From the NCBI GenBank assembly GCA_965219565.1, contig OZ244780.1, positions 2,356,001 through 2,420,000 on the forward strand: a stretch of DNA of 64,000 nt, read 5' to 3'. The position numbers and the translations under genes were made by a program. The notes under the pieces were generated by a model. That model was not told the DNA's origin. It was given only the letters and a program-made list of their open reading frames with translations, and did no database searches. The DNA comes from DAOUJI01 sp965219565. Its GTDB lineage: Bacteria; Chloroflexota; Dehalococcoidia; Lucifugimonadales; JAGWBF01. Shown in pieces: positions 1 through 8,636 of this stretch (position 1 is the first letter of the stretch; every line of letters begins with the position of its first letter).

Positions 1-407
1 GGATGCTGGGGCGTTCCTTTTCCCTGAGCGGGACCATCGTGGAAGGAGACCGCCGGGGTCGGACCATCGGGTTCCCCACGGCCAATCTGTCCCTAGCTGA
101 CGACATCGCCATCCCAATGAAGGGCATCTACGCCACCTGGGCTGTCGTGGAAGGGCGGCGAATAATGGCCGCCACCTGCATAGGATACAGGCCGACCTTC
201 GGCATCCACGGCATGACCATAGAAGCCTTCATCCTCAACTTCGACGAAGACATATACGGCAAGCCACTCCGGCTTGAGTTCGTGCGCCGAATACGGGACG
301 AGCAGACCTTTTCCAGCGTCGAAACCCTGGTGGAACAGATGAAGATGGACGTGGAGCAGACCCAGGACATCCTCTCCACGGCGCCTAGCCGTGGTGCGGG
401 GCCATGA
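1..407 (+). CDS. ribF: Riboflavin kinase/FAD synthetase, C-terminal part (5' truncated by window edge)
   Basis: This is the riboflavin kinase domain of bifunctional RibF, which phosphorylates riboflavin to FMN. The N-terminal FMN adenylyltransferase half lies outside the window, so the methionine at base 3 is not the true start. What remains shows the kinase signature GRTIGFPTANL, then GIYATWAVVEG, a YRPTFG turn (NPTFG in most family members) and the EAFILNFDEDIYG segment carrying the conserved acidic residue. The end, with RIRDEQTFSSVETLVEQM, is the usual C-terminal helix. The stop lies 12 bases before tyrS, so the two are probably co-transcribed. Confidence 0.93.
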   Translation, partial: MLGRSFSLSGTIVEGDRRGRTIGFPTANLSLADDIAIPMKGIYATWAVVEGRRIMAATCIGYRPTFGIHGMTIEAFILNFDEDIYGKPLRLEFVRRIRDEQTFSSVETLVEQMKMDVEQTQDILSTAPSRGAGP

Positions 408-419
408 GCATGAGGTCCC

Positions 420-1631
420 ATGCCTCTTGACGACCAAACCCTAGACCTGATCGCCAAGAGGGGCGTCAGCGAAATCATCGTCCGGGAAGAGTTCATCGAG
501 CGGCTCCAGGGCGGCAAACCAATGCGTCTGAAGATGGGGTTCGACCCCAGCCGGCCAGACATCCACCTGGGCCACGTGGTGGGGCTGAGAAAGCTCCGGC
601 AACTGCAAGACCTGGGACACCACGTTATCCTCATCGTAGGGGACTGGACGGCCCAGATAGGAGACCCCAGCGGCGAATCGGCCACCCGCCCCATGCTCAC
701 CCACGAAGAGGTGGTGGCCAACGCCGAGTCCTACATGCGACAGTTCTTCAAGGTGATAGACAAGGACAAGACCGAAGCCGTGTGGCAGAGCGAGTGGTTC
801 GGCAAGTTCACCCTGGCAGACGTGCTTCGCCTCACCAGCCGCTTTACAGTCGCTCAATTCCTGGACAGAGCCGACTTTGCCACCAGGTTTCAGACCCACC
901 GTCCAATTGCGGTGACAGAGCTGCTGTACCCCCTTCTCCAGGCCTACGACTCGGTGGTCATCGAATCCGACGTGGAGTTCGGAGGCACTGACCAGAAGTT
1001 CAACCTGTTGGTGGGCCGCGAGCTTCAGGAGATGATGGGGCAGACACCGCAGCAATGCTTTATGGTGCCAATCCTGGTGGGCACTGACGGCGTCCAGAAG
1101 ATGAGCAAGAGCCTGGGCAATTACATCGCGGTGGAAGACCCCCCCAACGAGATGTACGGCAAGGTCATGTCCCTCCCGGACCAGGTGGTCATCGAATACT
1201 TTACCTTGCTGACCGACATACCAATGCCGGAGATCAAGGATATGGAGCAGGCGATGGGCGCAGGCTCTTTAAACCCCATCGAACCCAAGAAACGGTTGGC
1301 AGAGGAGATAACCGCCCAGTTCCACAGCCCAGCCGAAGCCAACGAAGCCAGGGCCCATTTCGAGCGAGTCATCCAGCAACGGCAGGCGCCGGAACAGATG
1401 GAAAGCCATGTTGTGAGGGGCCTGGACCAGAGCGGGGCCTCTTTCTCCATTGCCGACGTGCTGGTGGAAGCCTCCGTAGCAGCCAGCAAGGGAGAGGTGA
1501 GACGTCTCATCTCACAGGGAGCCGTGCAGGTGGACGGCGAGAAAGTGGACTCAGACAGCGTACGGCTCCGTCCAGGAAGCGTCCTAAAGATAGGCAGACG
1601 CAGATACCTCAAGATAGAATCTCAGGAATAG
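420..1631 (+). CDS. tyrS: Tyrosyl-tRNA synthetase
   Basis: Class I aminoacyl-tRNA synthetase charging tRNA-Tyr, cytoplasmic, 403 residues, a normal length for the TyrZ-like bacterial type. The HIGH-box equivalent HLGH starts at residue 49 and the KMSKS loop at residue 227 (KMSKSLGN). The Rossmann core includes GDWTAQIGDPSG and the tyrosine/tRNA-recognition stretch VEFGGTDQKFN. The last 70 residues form an S4 RNA-binding domain (VRRLISQGAVQVDGEKV). The ATG is preceded by GAGG. It follows ribF closely and is followed by an aminotransferase. Nothing is truncated. Confidence 0.97.
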   Translation: MPLDDQTLDLIAKRGVSEIIVREEFIERLQGGKPMRLKMGFDPSRPDIHLGHVVGLRKLRQLQDLGHHVILIVGDWTAQIGDPSGESATRPMLTHEEVVANAESYMRQFFKVIDKDKTEAVWQSEWFGKFTLADVLRLTSRFTVAQFLDRADFATRFQTHRPIAVTELLYPLLQAYDSVVIESDVEFGGTDQKFNLLVGRELQEMMGQTPQQCFMVPILVGTDGVQKMSKSLGNYIAVEDPPNEMYGKVMSLPDQVVIEYFTLLTDIPMPEIKDMEQAMGAGSLNPIEPKKRLAEEITAQFHSPAEANEARAHFERVIQQRQAPEQMESHVVRGLDQSGASFSIADVLVEASVAASKGEVRRLISQGAVQVDGEKVDSDSVRLRPGSVLKIGRRRYLKIESQE

Positions 1632-1663
1632 ACGCAGGTCTGAGACCAACCCCAGGAGGAGAA

Positions 1664-2779
1664 GTGAAAATCCCCAAGCAAAACCTCAGGACTCCAGGGC
1701 CGACTCCCCTTCCCCAGGAAGTCATCGACGTCATGGCCCAGCCCATGATCAATCACCGCGGCCCTGAGTTCAAGGAGATGATCGAGCGGTGCACCGAGAA
1801 CCTCAAGCAGGTGTTCATGACCCAGAACCGGATGTACATCCTCTCCTCATCCGGTACGGGAACTTTGGAAGCGGCAGTGGTTAACACCCTGTCTCCAGGC
1901 GACAAGGTCCTCGCCGTGAGCATCGGGTATTTTGGCGACCGCTTCAGCGAGGTCGCCCAGATTTACGGCGCCGACGTAGTCCGCATGGACGTGGAGATGG
2001 GATACGCCGCCGACCCCGACGCCATACGGAAAGCCCTGATCGAAGACCCCGACATCTCCACGGTGCTCATAACTCACAACGAGACCTCCACCGGCGTCAC
2101 CAATGACATAGAGACCATCTCCAAGGTGGTGAAGGGAGAGTTCGGAAAGCTCTTCATCGTTGACGCCATCAGCAGCATGGGTTGCGTGCCGCTCCCCACT
2201 GACCTGTGGAACGTGGACGTGGTATGCACGGCGTCACAGAAAGGGCTGATGGTCCCTCCGGGTCTGGCGTTCATCAGCATGAGCGACGAGGCATGGTCCG
2301 CTCGAGAGCGGGCCTCAATGCCCCGTTACTACTTTGACTTAGAGCGGGCCCAGAGCTACCTGGAACGGGGCCAAACTCCCTGGACTCCCAGCGTGTCCAT
2401 ATTCTACGGGCTGGATGAAGCCCTGCGGATGCTGCTGGACGAAGGCATGGGGAACGTGTTCGAGCGTCACCGTCACATAGCGGAATATACCCGGAGCGGC
2501 CTGAAAGCCCTGGGACTGGAAATGCTGGCGGCGCCATCCCACGCTTCCGACACCGTGACCTCGGTGAAAGCCCCTAAAGGAGTCGACGTGGGGCAGCTGT
2601 CCTCGATCATGCTCCAAGAACATTCGGTGGTTCTGGCCGGAGGTCAAGGGACCCTCACCGGGAAGATATTCCGGGTCGGCCACCTGGGACACGTGCCTGA
2701 AAGCGACATCGATGAAGTCCTCAGCACGTTGAAGATTACCCTCGAACAGTTGGGCTTCCAACCGGCGGCCGCCGCGTGA
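1664..2779 (+). CDS. Class V aminotransferase (serine/alanine-glyoxylate aminotransferase family)
   Basis: PLP-dependent fold-type I enzyme of 371 residues. The sequence opens with the family signature TPGPTPLPQEV, has the SGTGTLEAAV phosphate-binding region, D167-type DAISSMG, and the Schiff-base lysine in TASQKGL (Lys193). The family interconverts serine, alanine, glyoxylate and pyruvate. Because serA starts just downstream, the likely role here is transamination of 3-phosphohydroxypyruvate in place of SerC, as inferred for other Chloroflexota with this gene pair; a role in glyoxylate metabolism cannot be excluded. The start is GTG, chosen because AGGAGGA at 1654-1660 sits just upstream and no better ATG exists. 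Confidence 0.9.
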   Translation: MKIPKQNLRTPGPTPLPQEVIDVMAQPMINHRGPEFKEMIERCTENLKQVFMTQNRMYILSSSGTGTLEAAVVNTLSPGDKVLAVSIGYFGDRFSEVAQIYGADVVRMDVEMGYAADPDAIRKALIEDPDISTVLITHNETSTGVTNDIETISKVVKGEFGKLFIVDAISSMGCVPLPTDLWNVDVVCTASQKGLMVPPGLAFISMSDEAWSARERASMPRYYFDLERAQSYLERGQTPWTPSVSIFYGLDEALRMLLDEGMGNVFERHRHIAEYTRSGLKALGLEMLAAPSHASDTVTSVKAPKGVDVGQLSSIMLQEHSVVLAGGQGTLTGKIFRVGHLGHVPESDIDEVLSTLKITLEQLGFQPAAAA

Positions 2780-2782
2780 GCC

Positions 2783-2805
2783 TTGTCCTGAGCGGGGCGA
2801 AGGGC
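2783..2805 (+). repeat. Short dispersed repeat, TTGTCCTGAGC...GAAGGG type
   Basis: The 31-base gap between the aminotransferase and serA is almost filled by a copy of a TTGTCCTGAGCGGGGCGAAGGG-type element. Related copies occur at 8601-8625 (inside a coding region) and 39768-39803. It also lies where the serA ribosome-binding site must be, so its GGGCGGG tail may serve as a weak one. Confidence 0.6.
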
Positions 2806-2816
2806 GGGCAGTGACA

Positions 2817-4406
2817 ATGGCCAAGGTCCTCATAGCCGAATCCCTGGACGAGGAGGGGGTCGAGTTGCTGAAGCGGCAGCCCGACCTGCGGGTGGACGTG
2901 AAGACCGGCCTGTCCCACGACGAGTTGGTCCAGAAGATAGCGGACTACGACGCCCTCATAGTCAGAAGCGGCGCCCAGGTGACGGAAGAGGTCATCCGGG
3001 CGGGCAAGAACCTCCAGGTCATTGCCAGGGCCGGCGTAGGCGTGGACAACATAGACCTGGACGCCGCCACCGCCAACGGCATCGCTGTAGTCAACGCCCC
3101 CACGGGCAACACCATCGCAGCGGTGGAGCACACCCTGGCATTGATGCTGGCCCTGTCCAGAAACGTTCCCCAGGCTCACGAATCCCTCAAGGGCGGATCG
3201 TGGAGCCGCGGCGCCTTCATAGGCGTCGAAATCAGAAACAAGGCTCTGGGCATCGTGGGCCTTGGCAGAGTCGGGTCCGAGGTTGCCCGCCGCGCCCAGA
3301 GCTTCGGCATGAGAGTGATGGGATACGACCCCTTCATCAATCCCGAAGCGGCCCGTCTGCTGGGGATAGAGCTTACGTCCCTCGACAACCTGTTTGAGGA
3401 GTCGGACTTCATCACTCTGCATACGCCGCTGACGCCGGGGACCCAGAACCTGATAAACGACGAGAGCCTGGCCAAAATGAAACCCGGCGCCCGCCTCATA
3501 AACGTGGCCCGTGGAGAGCTTGTCGACTCCGAGGCTGTCCGCAAAGCTCTGGATGAGGGCAGGCTGGCCGGCGCCGCCGTAGACGTATTCCCCACCGAAC
3601 CTCCGGGCGACGACGAACCTCTCATAAACCACCCAAAGGTTATAGCGACTCCCCACCTGGGGGCGTCCACACGGGAAGCCCAGAGGGAAGTCGCCGTAGA
3701 GGTGGCGGAACAGGTCATCGCCGTATTGTCAGGCGTTTCGGCCCGCAACACCGTCAACGCGCCCTTCATGCCCCCGGAAGTCCACGCGGTCGTGGCGCCC
3801 TTCATCCCGGTGGCCGACATTCTGGGCCGTCTGATCACGTCCCTCGCGGAAGGCCAGTTCCTTGGAGTCACCATCGGCTACCAGGGGGAAATCGCCAACC
3901 ACGACACCACCCTGCTGACATCGACGGCCCTAACCGGGCTTCTGAAACAGGTCACGGACGCCAGGGTGAACCAAATCAACGCGCCCCTCATTGCGCAACG
4001 CCACGGGTGGAAAGTGAGCGAGAACAAAGACTCGGACCACCGCCACCACGGCAGCTTGCTCTCCATCACGCTGAACACCACCGTGGGCGGTCTGACCCTC
4101 GCCGGGACTTCACTGCGCGACGAGGTCCATCTGGTCAGCGTGGACGAATACTGGCTGGACATCACCCTCACGGGAGTGCATTACCTGCTGTTCGTGGAGC
4201 AGCAGGACAAGCCCGGCTCCATCGGCGCAGTGGGAGCCATAGCCGGACAGAACGACATCAACATCAGTTTCATGCAGGTCGGGAGGCTGAGTCCCCGAGG
4301 GCGGGCGATGATGATAATCGGAGTGGACGATCCGGTCCCTCCGCACGTTCTCGACCAGATCAGAGACTTGGAGCAAATCGACACAGCCAGGCTTGTGCAC
4401 CTCTAA
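2817..4406 (+). CDS. serA: D-3-phosphoglycerate dehydrogenase
   Basis: Oxidises 3-phosphoglycerate to 3-phosphohydroxypyruvate, the first step of serine synthesis. At 529 residues it is the long type with substrate-binding, NAD-binding, intervening (ASB) and C-terminal ACT domains. The NAD motif GLGRVG is at 148-153; the catalytic triad is Arg232 (NVARGELVD), Glu261 (PTEPP) and His280 (PHLGAST), matching the positions known for actinobacterial SerA. The ACT domain (DKPGSIGAVG onward, about 455-529) implies allosteric control by an amino acid, usually serine. ATG 2817 is preferred; an in-frame GTG at 2811 would add two residues. It pairs with the aminotransferase upstream. Confidence 0.96.
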   Translation: MAKVLIAESLDEEGVELLKRQPDLRVDVKTGLSHDELVQKIADYDALIVRSGAQVTEEVIRAGKNLQVIARAGVGVDNIDLDAATANGIAVVNAPTGNTIAAVEHTLALMLALSRNVPQAHESLKGGSWSRGAFIGVEIRNKALGIVGLGRVGSEVARRAQSFGMRVMGYDPFINPEAARLLGIELTSLDNLFEESDFITLHTPLTPGTQNLINDESLAKMKPGARLINVARGELVDSEAVRKALDEGRLAGAAVDVFPTEPPGDDEPLINHPKVIATPHLGASTREAQREVAVEVAEQVIAVLSGVSARNTVNAPFMPPEVHAVVAPFIPVADILGRLITSLAEGQFLGVTIGYQGEIANHDTTLLTSTALTGLLKQVTDARVNQINAPLIAQRHGWKVSENKDSDHRHHGSLLSITLNTTVGGLTLAGTSLRDEVHLVSVDEYWLDITLTGVHYLLFVEQQDKPGSIGAVGAIAGQNDINISFMQVGRLSPRGRAMMIIGVDDPVPPHVLDQIRDLEQIDTARLVHL

Positions 4407-4421
4407 GCAAGGAGGCTCATT

Positions 4422-5183
4422 ATGGGACGTTTGGATGGCAAGGTGGGGTTCGTTTCCGGGGGAGCCAACGGCATGGGCGCCACCGAGGTTAGACTCATGG
4501 CCGCCGAAGGGGCCAAGGTGGCTTTCGGAGACAGGGCCGAGGACCAGGGCAGAAAGATGGAGGCTGAGGTCAAGGCTCAAGGCGGCGATGTCCTGTACAT
4601 CCCAATGGACGTAACCGTAGAAGCTGACTGGGAGCGGGCCATAGAGGAGACCGTAGCCAAGTTCGGCAGGTTGGACATCCTCGTGAACAACGCCGGCATC
4701 AGCCGGAGCTCCTTCTCCGACCACGACAGCACGGAAGGCTGGGACATGCTGTGGAGCATCAACGCCACCGGAGTGTTCCTTGGAACCAAGTACGCAGTTC
4801 CAAGGATGGAAGCCGTTGGCGGAGGCTCCATCGTCAACATCTCATCAACGGCGGGCCTACGAGGTTCGGCGGGCGGACATCCCGGGTACAACGCTTCCAA
4901 AGGCGCCGTCAGGATGTTCACCAAGGCTATGGCAGCCCGCCTTGGCCCCTCCAACATCAGGGTGAACTCAGTGCATCCGGGCAGGATGCCTCCCATGAGC
5001 TCCTCGACTCGTTCAGAAGCGGAATTGGAAGCGCAAGCCGCCGGGTGGGCTGCCAAGACCCCTCTGCGCAGGTCGGGCAGGTCCGAAGAGGTGGGCACGG
5101 TTGTGGTGTGGCTGGCATCTGACGAGTCGTCCTACGTTACTGGGGCTGAAATCCCGGTTGACGGGGGCAACACATCCATTTAG
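4422..5183 (+). CDS. Short-chain dehydrogenase/reductase
   Basis: Classical SDR of 253 residues with a Rossmann fold. The nucleotide-binding glycine motif is SGGANGMG near residue 12, NNAG is near residue 91, the catalytic Ser lies in the VNISSTAG strand, and the catalytic pair is Tyr156 and Lys160 (YNASK). The C-terminal VTGAEIPVDGG is typical of the cis-diol/steroid/3-oxoacyl reductase branch. The acidic residue in FGDRAED after strand 2 suggests NAD(H). The substrate is unknown. AAGGAGG at 4409-4415 fixes the ATG. It starts 15 bases after serA and is probably read through from it. Confidence 0.9.
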   Translation: MGRLDGKVGFVSGGANGMGATEVRLMAAEGAKVAFGDRAEDQGRKMEAEVKAQGGDVLYIPMDVTVEADWERAIEETVAKFGRLDILVNNAGISRSSFSDHDSTEGWDMLWSINATGVFLGTKYAVPRMEAVGGGSIVNISSTAGLRGSAGGHPGYNASKGAVRMFTKAMAARLGPSNIRVNSVHPGRMPPMSSSTRSEAELEAQAAGWAAKTPLRRSGRSEEVGTVVVWLASDESSYVTGAEIPVDGGNTSI

Positions 5184-5215
5184 GCGGCAGTTAGCCTAGA
5201 CGTGGTTGGTCATCT

Positions 5216-5665
5216 ATGGTCCAGATAAGGCAAGCGACCGCACGGCTCCGTCTGTTCCTGGCTGAGATTTCAGCCAAGGAGGACGACCTCAACGCCTTGA
5301 TACGCCAGTTCAGGACCCAGAAAGAGCGTCTTCCCAGGCAGGCCATCTACGGCAGGACGACTCTGGACATGGTCCTATCCGCAATGGCGGAAATCGAGGA
5401 GCGGCTGGAACACGCGCGGACGGTCCATAGACACCTGACCGCCATCAAACGCAAATCCGTCGAAGAGCTGGCGGCGCTGGAACTGACCCATCAGGTGGAA
5501 GAAGCCAAAGACAACCTCAAACAACTGAAGAACTCCGGCATTGGCGGCCTCTCCGACGACGAGCTCAGCTCTGAGATAAAGAGGCTGGAAGGGTTCATCG
5601 CCGAGAATTCCAAGAGGGCTGAACACGCGATAACCGACGCGCTCAGGGACAACGAGGGTTCCTAG
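5216..5665 (+). CDS. Uncharacterised coiled-coil protein
   Basis: A 149-residue, highly charged, almost wholly helical protein with heptad-like spacing from about residue 10 to 140 (for example EIEERLEHARTVHRHL and QVEEAKDNLKQLK). No signal peptide, membrane segment or metal-binding motif is visible, and I do not recognise the family. The ATG at 5216 lacks a strong Shine-Dalgarno sequence. Its stop overlaps the stop of the convergent DUF1015 gene by four bases in the palindrome CTAG, so the two genes share a 3' boundary without room for a separate terminator. Confidence 0.72.
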   Translation: MVQIRQATARLRLFLAEISAKEDDLNALIRQFRTQKERLPRQAIYGRTTLDMVLSAMAEIEERLEHARTVHRHLTAIKRKSVEELAALELTHQVEEAKDNLKQLKNSGIGGLSDDELSSEIKRLEGFIAENSKRAEHAITDALRDNEGS

Positions 5666-6951
5666 GGGGCGTCGTGCAAAGGGTTCATCACCAAGCCAGT
5701 GGCCAGCTTGGGAAAGAAGAACGTGGACTTGGGAGGAAGCCTCAGCCCCTGGTCCATGACGGTCTCGAACAGGTCCAGCGGAAAGGGTTTCAGCAGGAAC
5801 CCCATCTGACATTCGCCGCTACCCGCTCGCCGCTCCGTTTCTTCCAAGTCGTGGACGTAGTCCACGTGCAGGCCCAGCGCCTCCCCCAGCACCGGATTCA
5901 ACACGTGCCGCTCAAGTATCCATGCCTCGGATTGGGCCAGCGGCCCCCTTGCTACGGGGTGGACGGTGTTCTTGAACGTAAGCAGGTTCAGTCCCGTTTC
6001 GGCGGGGTCGTACAATCCAACCGACAGACGGCCCTTGCCAGACTCGCCGACTTTCGCTTCCAGTCCCGCCAATCCCGCGACGCCGTCCACCGGCTGCCAC
6101 TCGAAGACGACCTTTAGCTGTTCGCGCATTCGCTCCAGGCCGCCTTGGTCCAGGCCCAACAAGGTCCTGTGGTACGGAAGGACACGCAACCCGAGGTCGT
6201 CGAAATCCACCAGTCCCATCATCACAAAGTCCCAGGGCGCCGGACGGGAAGCGGCGGACTCCTCGGACATAGCCCGACGGTAGTTCAGCGCAGTCTCGTA
6301 CCTGTGGTGGCCATCGGCGATATAGAGAGGACGATCTGACAGAGCGGCCTGGATTCTCTCCACGTCGGCTGGGTCTTCCAATCGCCACATGGCGTATTCC
6401 TGGCCTCCAACATCGATGAACTCAGCCAGAGGCTCTTTACTCGAAACGTCCGCCAGGACCGCCGGGACCTCTCCCGACGGGTCACGGTACAGGCACATGA
6501 TGGGACTGATGTTGGCCCGCGCGGCCGAAATCAAGGCCAGCCTGTCCTCTTTATCGGCGTCGCGTGTGTTTTCGTGGGGCAGCACAACCCGCTCGTCGTA
6601 TTCGGCCAGCCCTACCGCAGCCATCAGTTCCAGCCGCGACGTTGGCTGACCCCCTATGGTGAAGGCGTGCCGCACAAGGTAGAAGCAGGGTGAGTCTTCC
6701 CTCTGCAATACATTGCCGCTAAGCCACTCCCTCAGCAGGCTCGCGGTTCGGGTGTAGCGGTTGTCGGACGGGGTGTCGGCAGGAAGCCTCTTCCCCGCCT
6801 CCAACCGCACCACGTTGTGGGGACTCCGGCTGTACAGGGACTCTTGAAGCTCGGGAGAAATTGTGTCGAAAGGCGGCGCGATTATGTCCGACAGGCTGCC
6901 GACAATATCCGAGTTGTATCTCAAGCCCCGAAAGGGGCGCACTTCCGCCAT
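5662..6951 (-). CDS. DUF1015 family protein
   Basis: A 429-residue protein of the DUF1015 family, recognised from the N-terminal PFRGLRYN, IAPPFDTISPE, the VVLPHENT segment and the strongly conserved IADGHHRYETAL in the middle. Family members are found in many bacteria and archaea, often near serA or serine-pathway genes; a serine kinase-like role has been shown for some archaeal relatives, but I cannot assign it here. The proximity to serA and a serine-type aminotransferase, on the opposite strand, is worth noting. The protein appears full length and soluble. Confidence 0.87.
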   Translation of the reverse strand: MAEVRPFRGLRYNSDIVGSLSDIIAPPFDTISPELQESLYSRSPHNVVRLEAGKRLPADTPSDNRYTRTASLLREWLSGNVLQREDSPCFYLVRHAFTIGGQPTSRLELMAAVGLAEYDERVVLPHENTRDADKEDRLALISAARANISPIMCLYRDPSGEVPAVLADVSSKEPLAEFIDVGGQEYAMWRLEDPADVERIQAALSDRPLYIADGHHRYETALNYRRAMSEESAASRPAPWDFVMMGLVDFDDLGLRVLPYHRTLLGLDQGGLERMREQLKVVFEWQPVDGVAGLAGLEAKVGESGKGRLSVGLYDPAETGLNLLTFKNTVHPVARGPLAQSEAWILERHVLNPVLGEALGLHVDYVHDLEETERRAGSGECQMGFLLKPFPLDLFETVMDQGLRLPPKSTFFFPKLATGLVMNPLHDAP

Positions 6952-6971
6952 GACGTTCCGAGACGCCGGCC

Positions 6972-7286
6972 CTAGAGTATGACCTCGCTGATTTGGAAGG
7001 CCGGCCTCACGTCGGTGTAGTTCTTGGTGTCCCCAAGAATCTCGCGGGCCGCCGAGATGAACGCGTTGTGCACGTCCTCCACGGTGTTGAAGCCCATTCC
7101 GGAGATGACGTGGAACCGCGGCGGTGCGTTGGGGTCTGTGTCGGAGATGCCTTTATCTACGCTAAACGCTACCAGACCCAGAGGCTCCAGCAGCCCCTTG
7201 GCCATGGGAACATGGTTGTTCATGTAGTATTCGTGATCAAACTTCGATCCCTCATCGTTGGGGAAAAGTATCGTGACTCGGATCAT
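6972..7286 (-). CDS. EthD family protein
   Basis: A 104-residue dimeric alpha/beta-barrel (ferredoxin-like) protein of the EthD family. It begins MIRVTILFPN, has the characteristic FDHEYYMNNHVPMA motif with a conserved histidine, and ends with a VRPAFQISEVI strand. EthD proteins accompany oxidative degradation systems such as ethyl tert-butyl ether monooxygenase, and their chemistry is not settled. AGGAGAA upstream of the ATG is a clear ribosome-binding site. It lies downstream of the CoA-transferase cluster on the same strand, 65 bases away, so it could be the last gene of that unit. Confidence 0.85.
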   Translation of the reverse strand: MIRVTILFPNDEGSKFDHEYYMNNHVPMAKGLLEPLGLVAFSVDKGISDTDPNAPPRFHVISGMGFNTVEDVHNAFISAAREILGDTKNYTDVRPAFQISEVIL

Positions 7287-7351
7287 CCCGTTCTCCTCAT
7301 GCGGTTTCCGGCGGTTGGCCCGGCAAATTATAGCACAGTGCCGGAGGCTTA

Positions 7352-8632
7352 TTACTCCAAGACGCCGCCCTCCAGGAGTTCCTGCCGCTTTTCTTCCGAG
7401 TACCCGAGAAGGTCCCCCAGAACATACTCGTTATGTTCACCCAGAAAGGGCGCCCTGTGGCGAACTTCTCCGGGGGTGTCGCTCAACTTCCAGGGGATGC
7501 CAGGTATCCACTCCGCCCCCACCATCGGGTGGTCCATCTCCACGAACACGCCCCGCTCGTGGCTTTGAGGATCGGAGAACTGGTCTTCGATGTTCATCAC
7601 CGTCATGGCCGCCACACCGTGTGACTGGAGTAACTCGGTGACCTCTTCAGGCATTCTGCCTGCTGTCCACTCACTCACCATTCGGTCAAGGTCGCGGACG
7701 TGCTCCAACCTCGAGTAGTGGTCGGCAAATTTCGGGTCTCTGGTCCAGTCCAGGTCGCCCACTGCTTCGCAGAACCGCAGCCACTCCTCTTGGTCTTTCA
7801 CGGCTATGGAAACCCAGCGGTCTTCGCCAGCACAAGGGTAGTTGCCATGAGGGGCCATCACGGCATGTCCGGCGCCCAGGTTGGTGCGGCTGCGGCCGTT
7901 CATGTTGAAGTCCATGAAGGCCTCGCCCAGCAGGCTCACCGCCCCCTCAAGCTGGGCCAGTTCGATGCGCTGTCCCTGGCCCGTGTTCCTGCGGTGGTGG
8001 ATAGCGGCCATAAGGCCGATGGCGGCGCTCAGGGACGCAATCACGTCTCCCCAGGCGCCCTGAATCTGACCTGCGAGCAGACCGTCGGGGCCTACTCCGT
8101 CGCTGTCCGGGGCGTATCCTATCAGTCCCATCAGACCCGACAGGGCCGAGGTGATGGATGCGTAGGCCAGCACGTGCCTCAGCGGGCCTTCCTCGCCGAC
8201 TCCCGGCATCGACACAGTGATGATACCCGGGTTGACGGCTGACAGAGCCTCGTGTCCCACGCCCAGCCTGTCCATGACGCCCGGTGCATTGTTGTTCAAG
8301 ACTACGTCGCTGATGCGGGCCAGGTCATGGATCACGGTTACGCCTTCGGGCTTCCTCAAGTCCACGGTGATGCCCATCTTGTTGCGGTTAATGCAGTGAA
8401 ACAGAGGCTGAAGCTCCGGCCACTGGCCTCTGTCACCTCCGGCGATGTCCTCGCCCACTATGGGTCGGCCTCTTCTGGTGCCGTCGAGCCGGGTCCTGGT
8501 CTCCACCTTGATAACCTCGGCGCCCATGTCGGCCAGAAACTGGGTGACCAGAGGTCCTGCAAGGACGTTCCCCACGTCAATGACTCGGTATCCAGCCAGA
8601 GCCTGACCTGAGCTTGCCGAAGGGGCCTGCAT
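7352..8632 (-). CDS. CaiB/BaiF (class III) CoA-transferase
   Basis: Family III CoA-transferase, about 426 residues, moving CoA between carboxylic acids through an aspartyl-CoA thioester. N-terminal GYRVIDVGNVLAGP and ADMGAEVIKVE are family signatures. The expected catalytic Asp is present 21 residues before the TGQGQ motif (in WGDVIASL). The ATG at 8632 is preferred because it lies 4 bases after the stop of the upstream transferase gene; an upstream start would add 22 residues overlapping that gene. Residues 2-11 (APSASSGQA) are encoded by a dispersed repeat, see 8601-8625. Substrates are unknown. Confidence 0.9.
   Translation of the reverse strand: MQAPSASSGQALAGYRVIDVGNVLAGPLVTQFLADMGAEVIKVETRTRLDGTRRGRPIVGEDIAGGDRGQWPELQPLFHCINRNKMGITVDLRKPEGVTVIHDLARISDVVLNNNAPGVMDRLGVGHEALSAVNPGIITVSMPGVGEEGPLRHVLAYASITSALSGLMGLIGYAPDSDGVGPDGLLAGQIQGAWGDVIASLSAAIGLMAAIHHRRNTGQGQRIELAQLEGAVSLLGEAFMDFNMNGRSRTNLGAGHAVMAPHGNYPCAGEDRWVSIAVKDQEEWLRFCEAVGDLDWTRDPKFADHYSRLEHVRDLDRMVSEWTAGRMPEEVTELLQSHGVAAMTVMNIEDQFSDPQSHERGVFVEMDHPMVGAEWIPGIPWKLSDTPGEVRHRAPFLGEHNEYVLGDLLGYSEEKRQELLEGGVLE
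8601..8625 (-). repeat. Dispersed repeat copy inside the 5' end of a CoA-transferase gene
   Basis: On the minus strand this reads CCCCTTCGGCAAGCTCAGG followed by TCAGGC. It is related to the elements at 2783-2805 and 39768-39803. It is translated as PSASSGQA directly after the start codon, before the first conserved residues (GYRVIDVG), so it lengthens the N-terminus without breaking the frame. Confidence 0.6.
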
Positions 8633-8636
8633 AACG

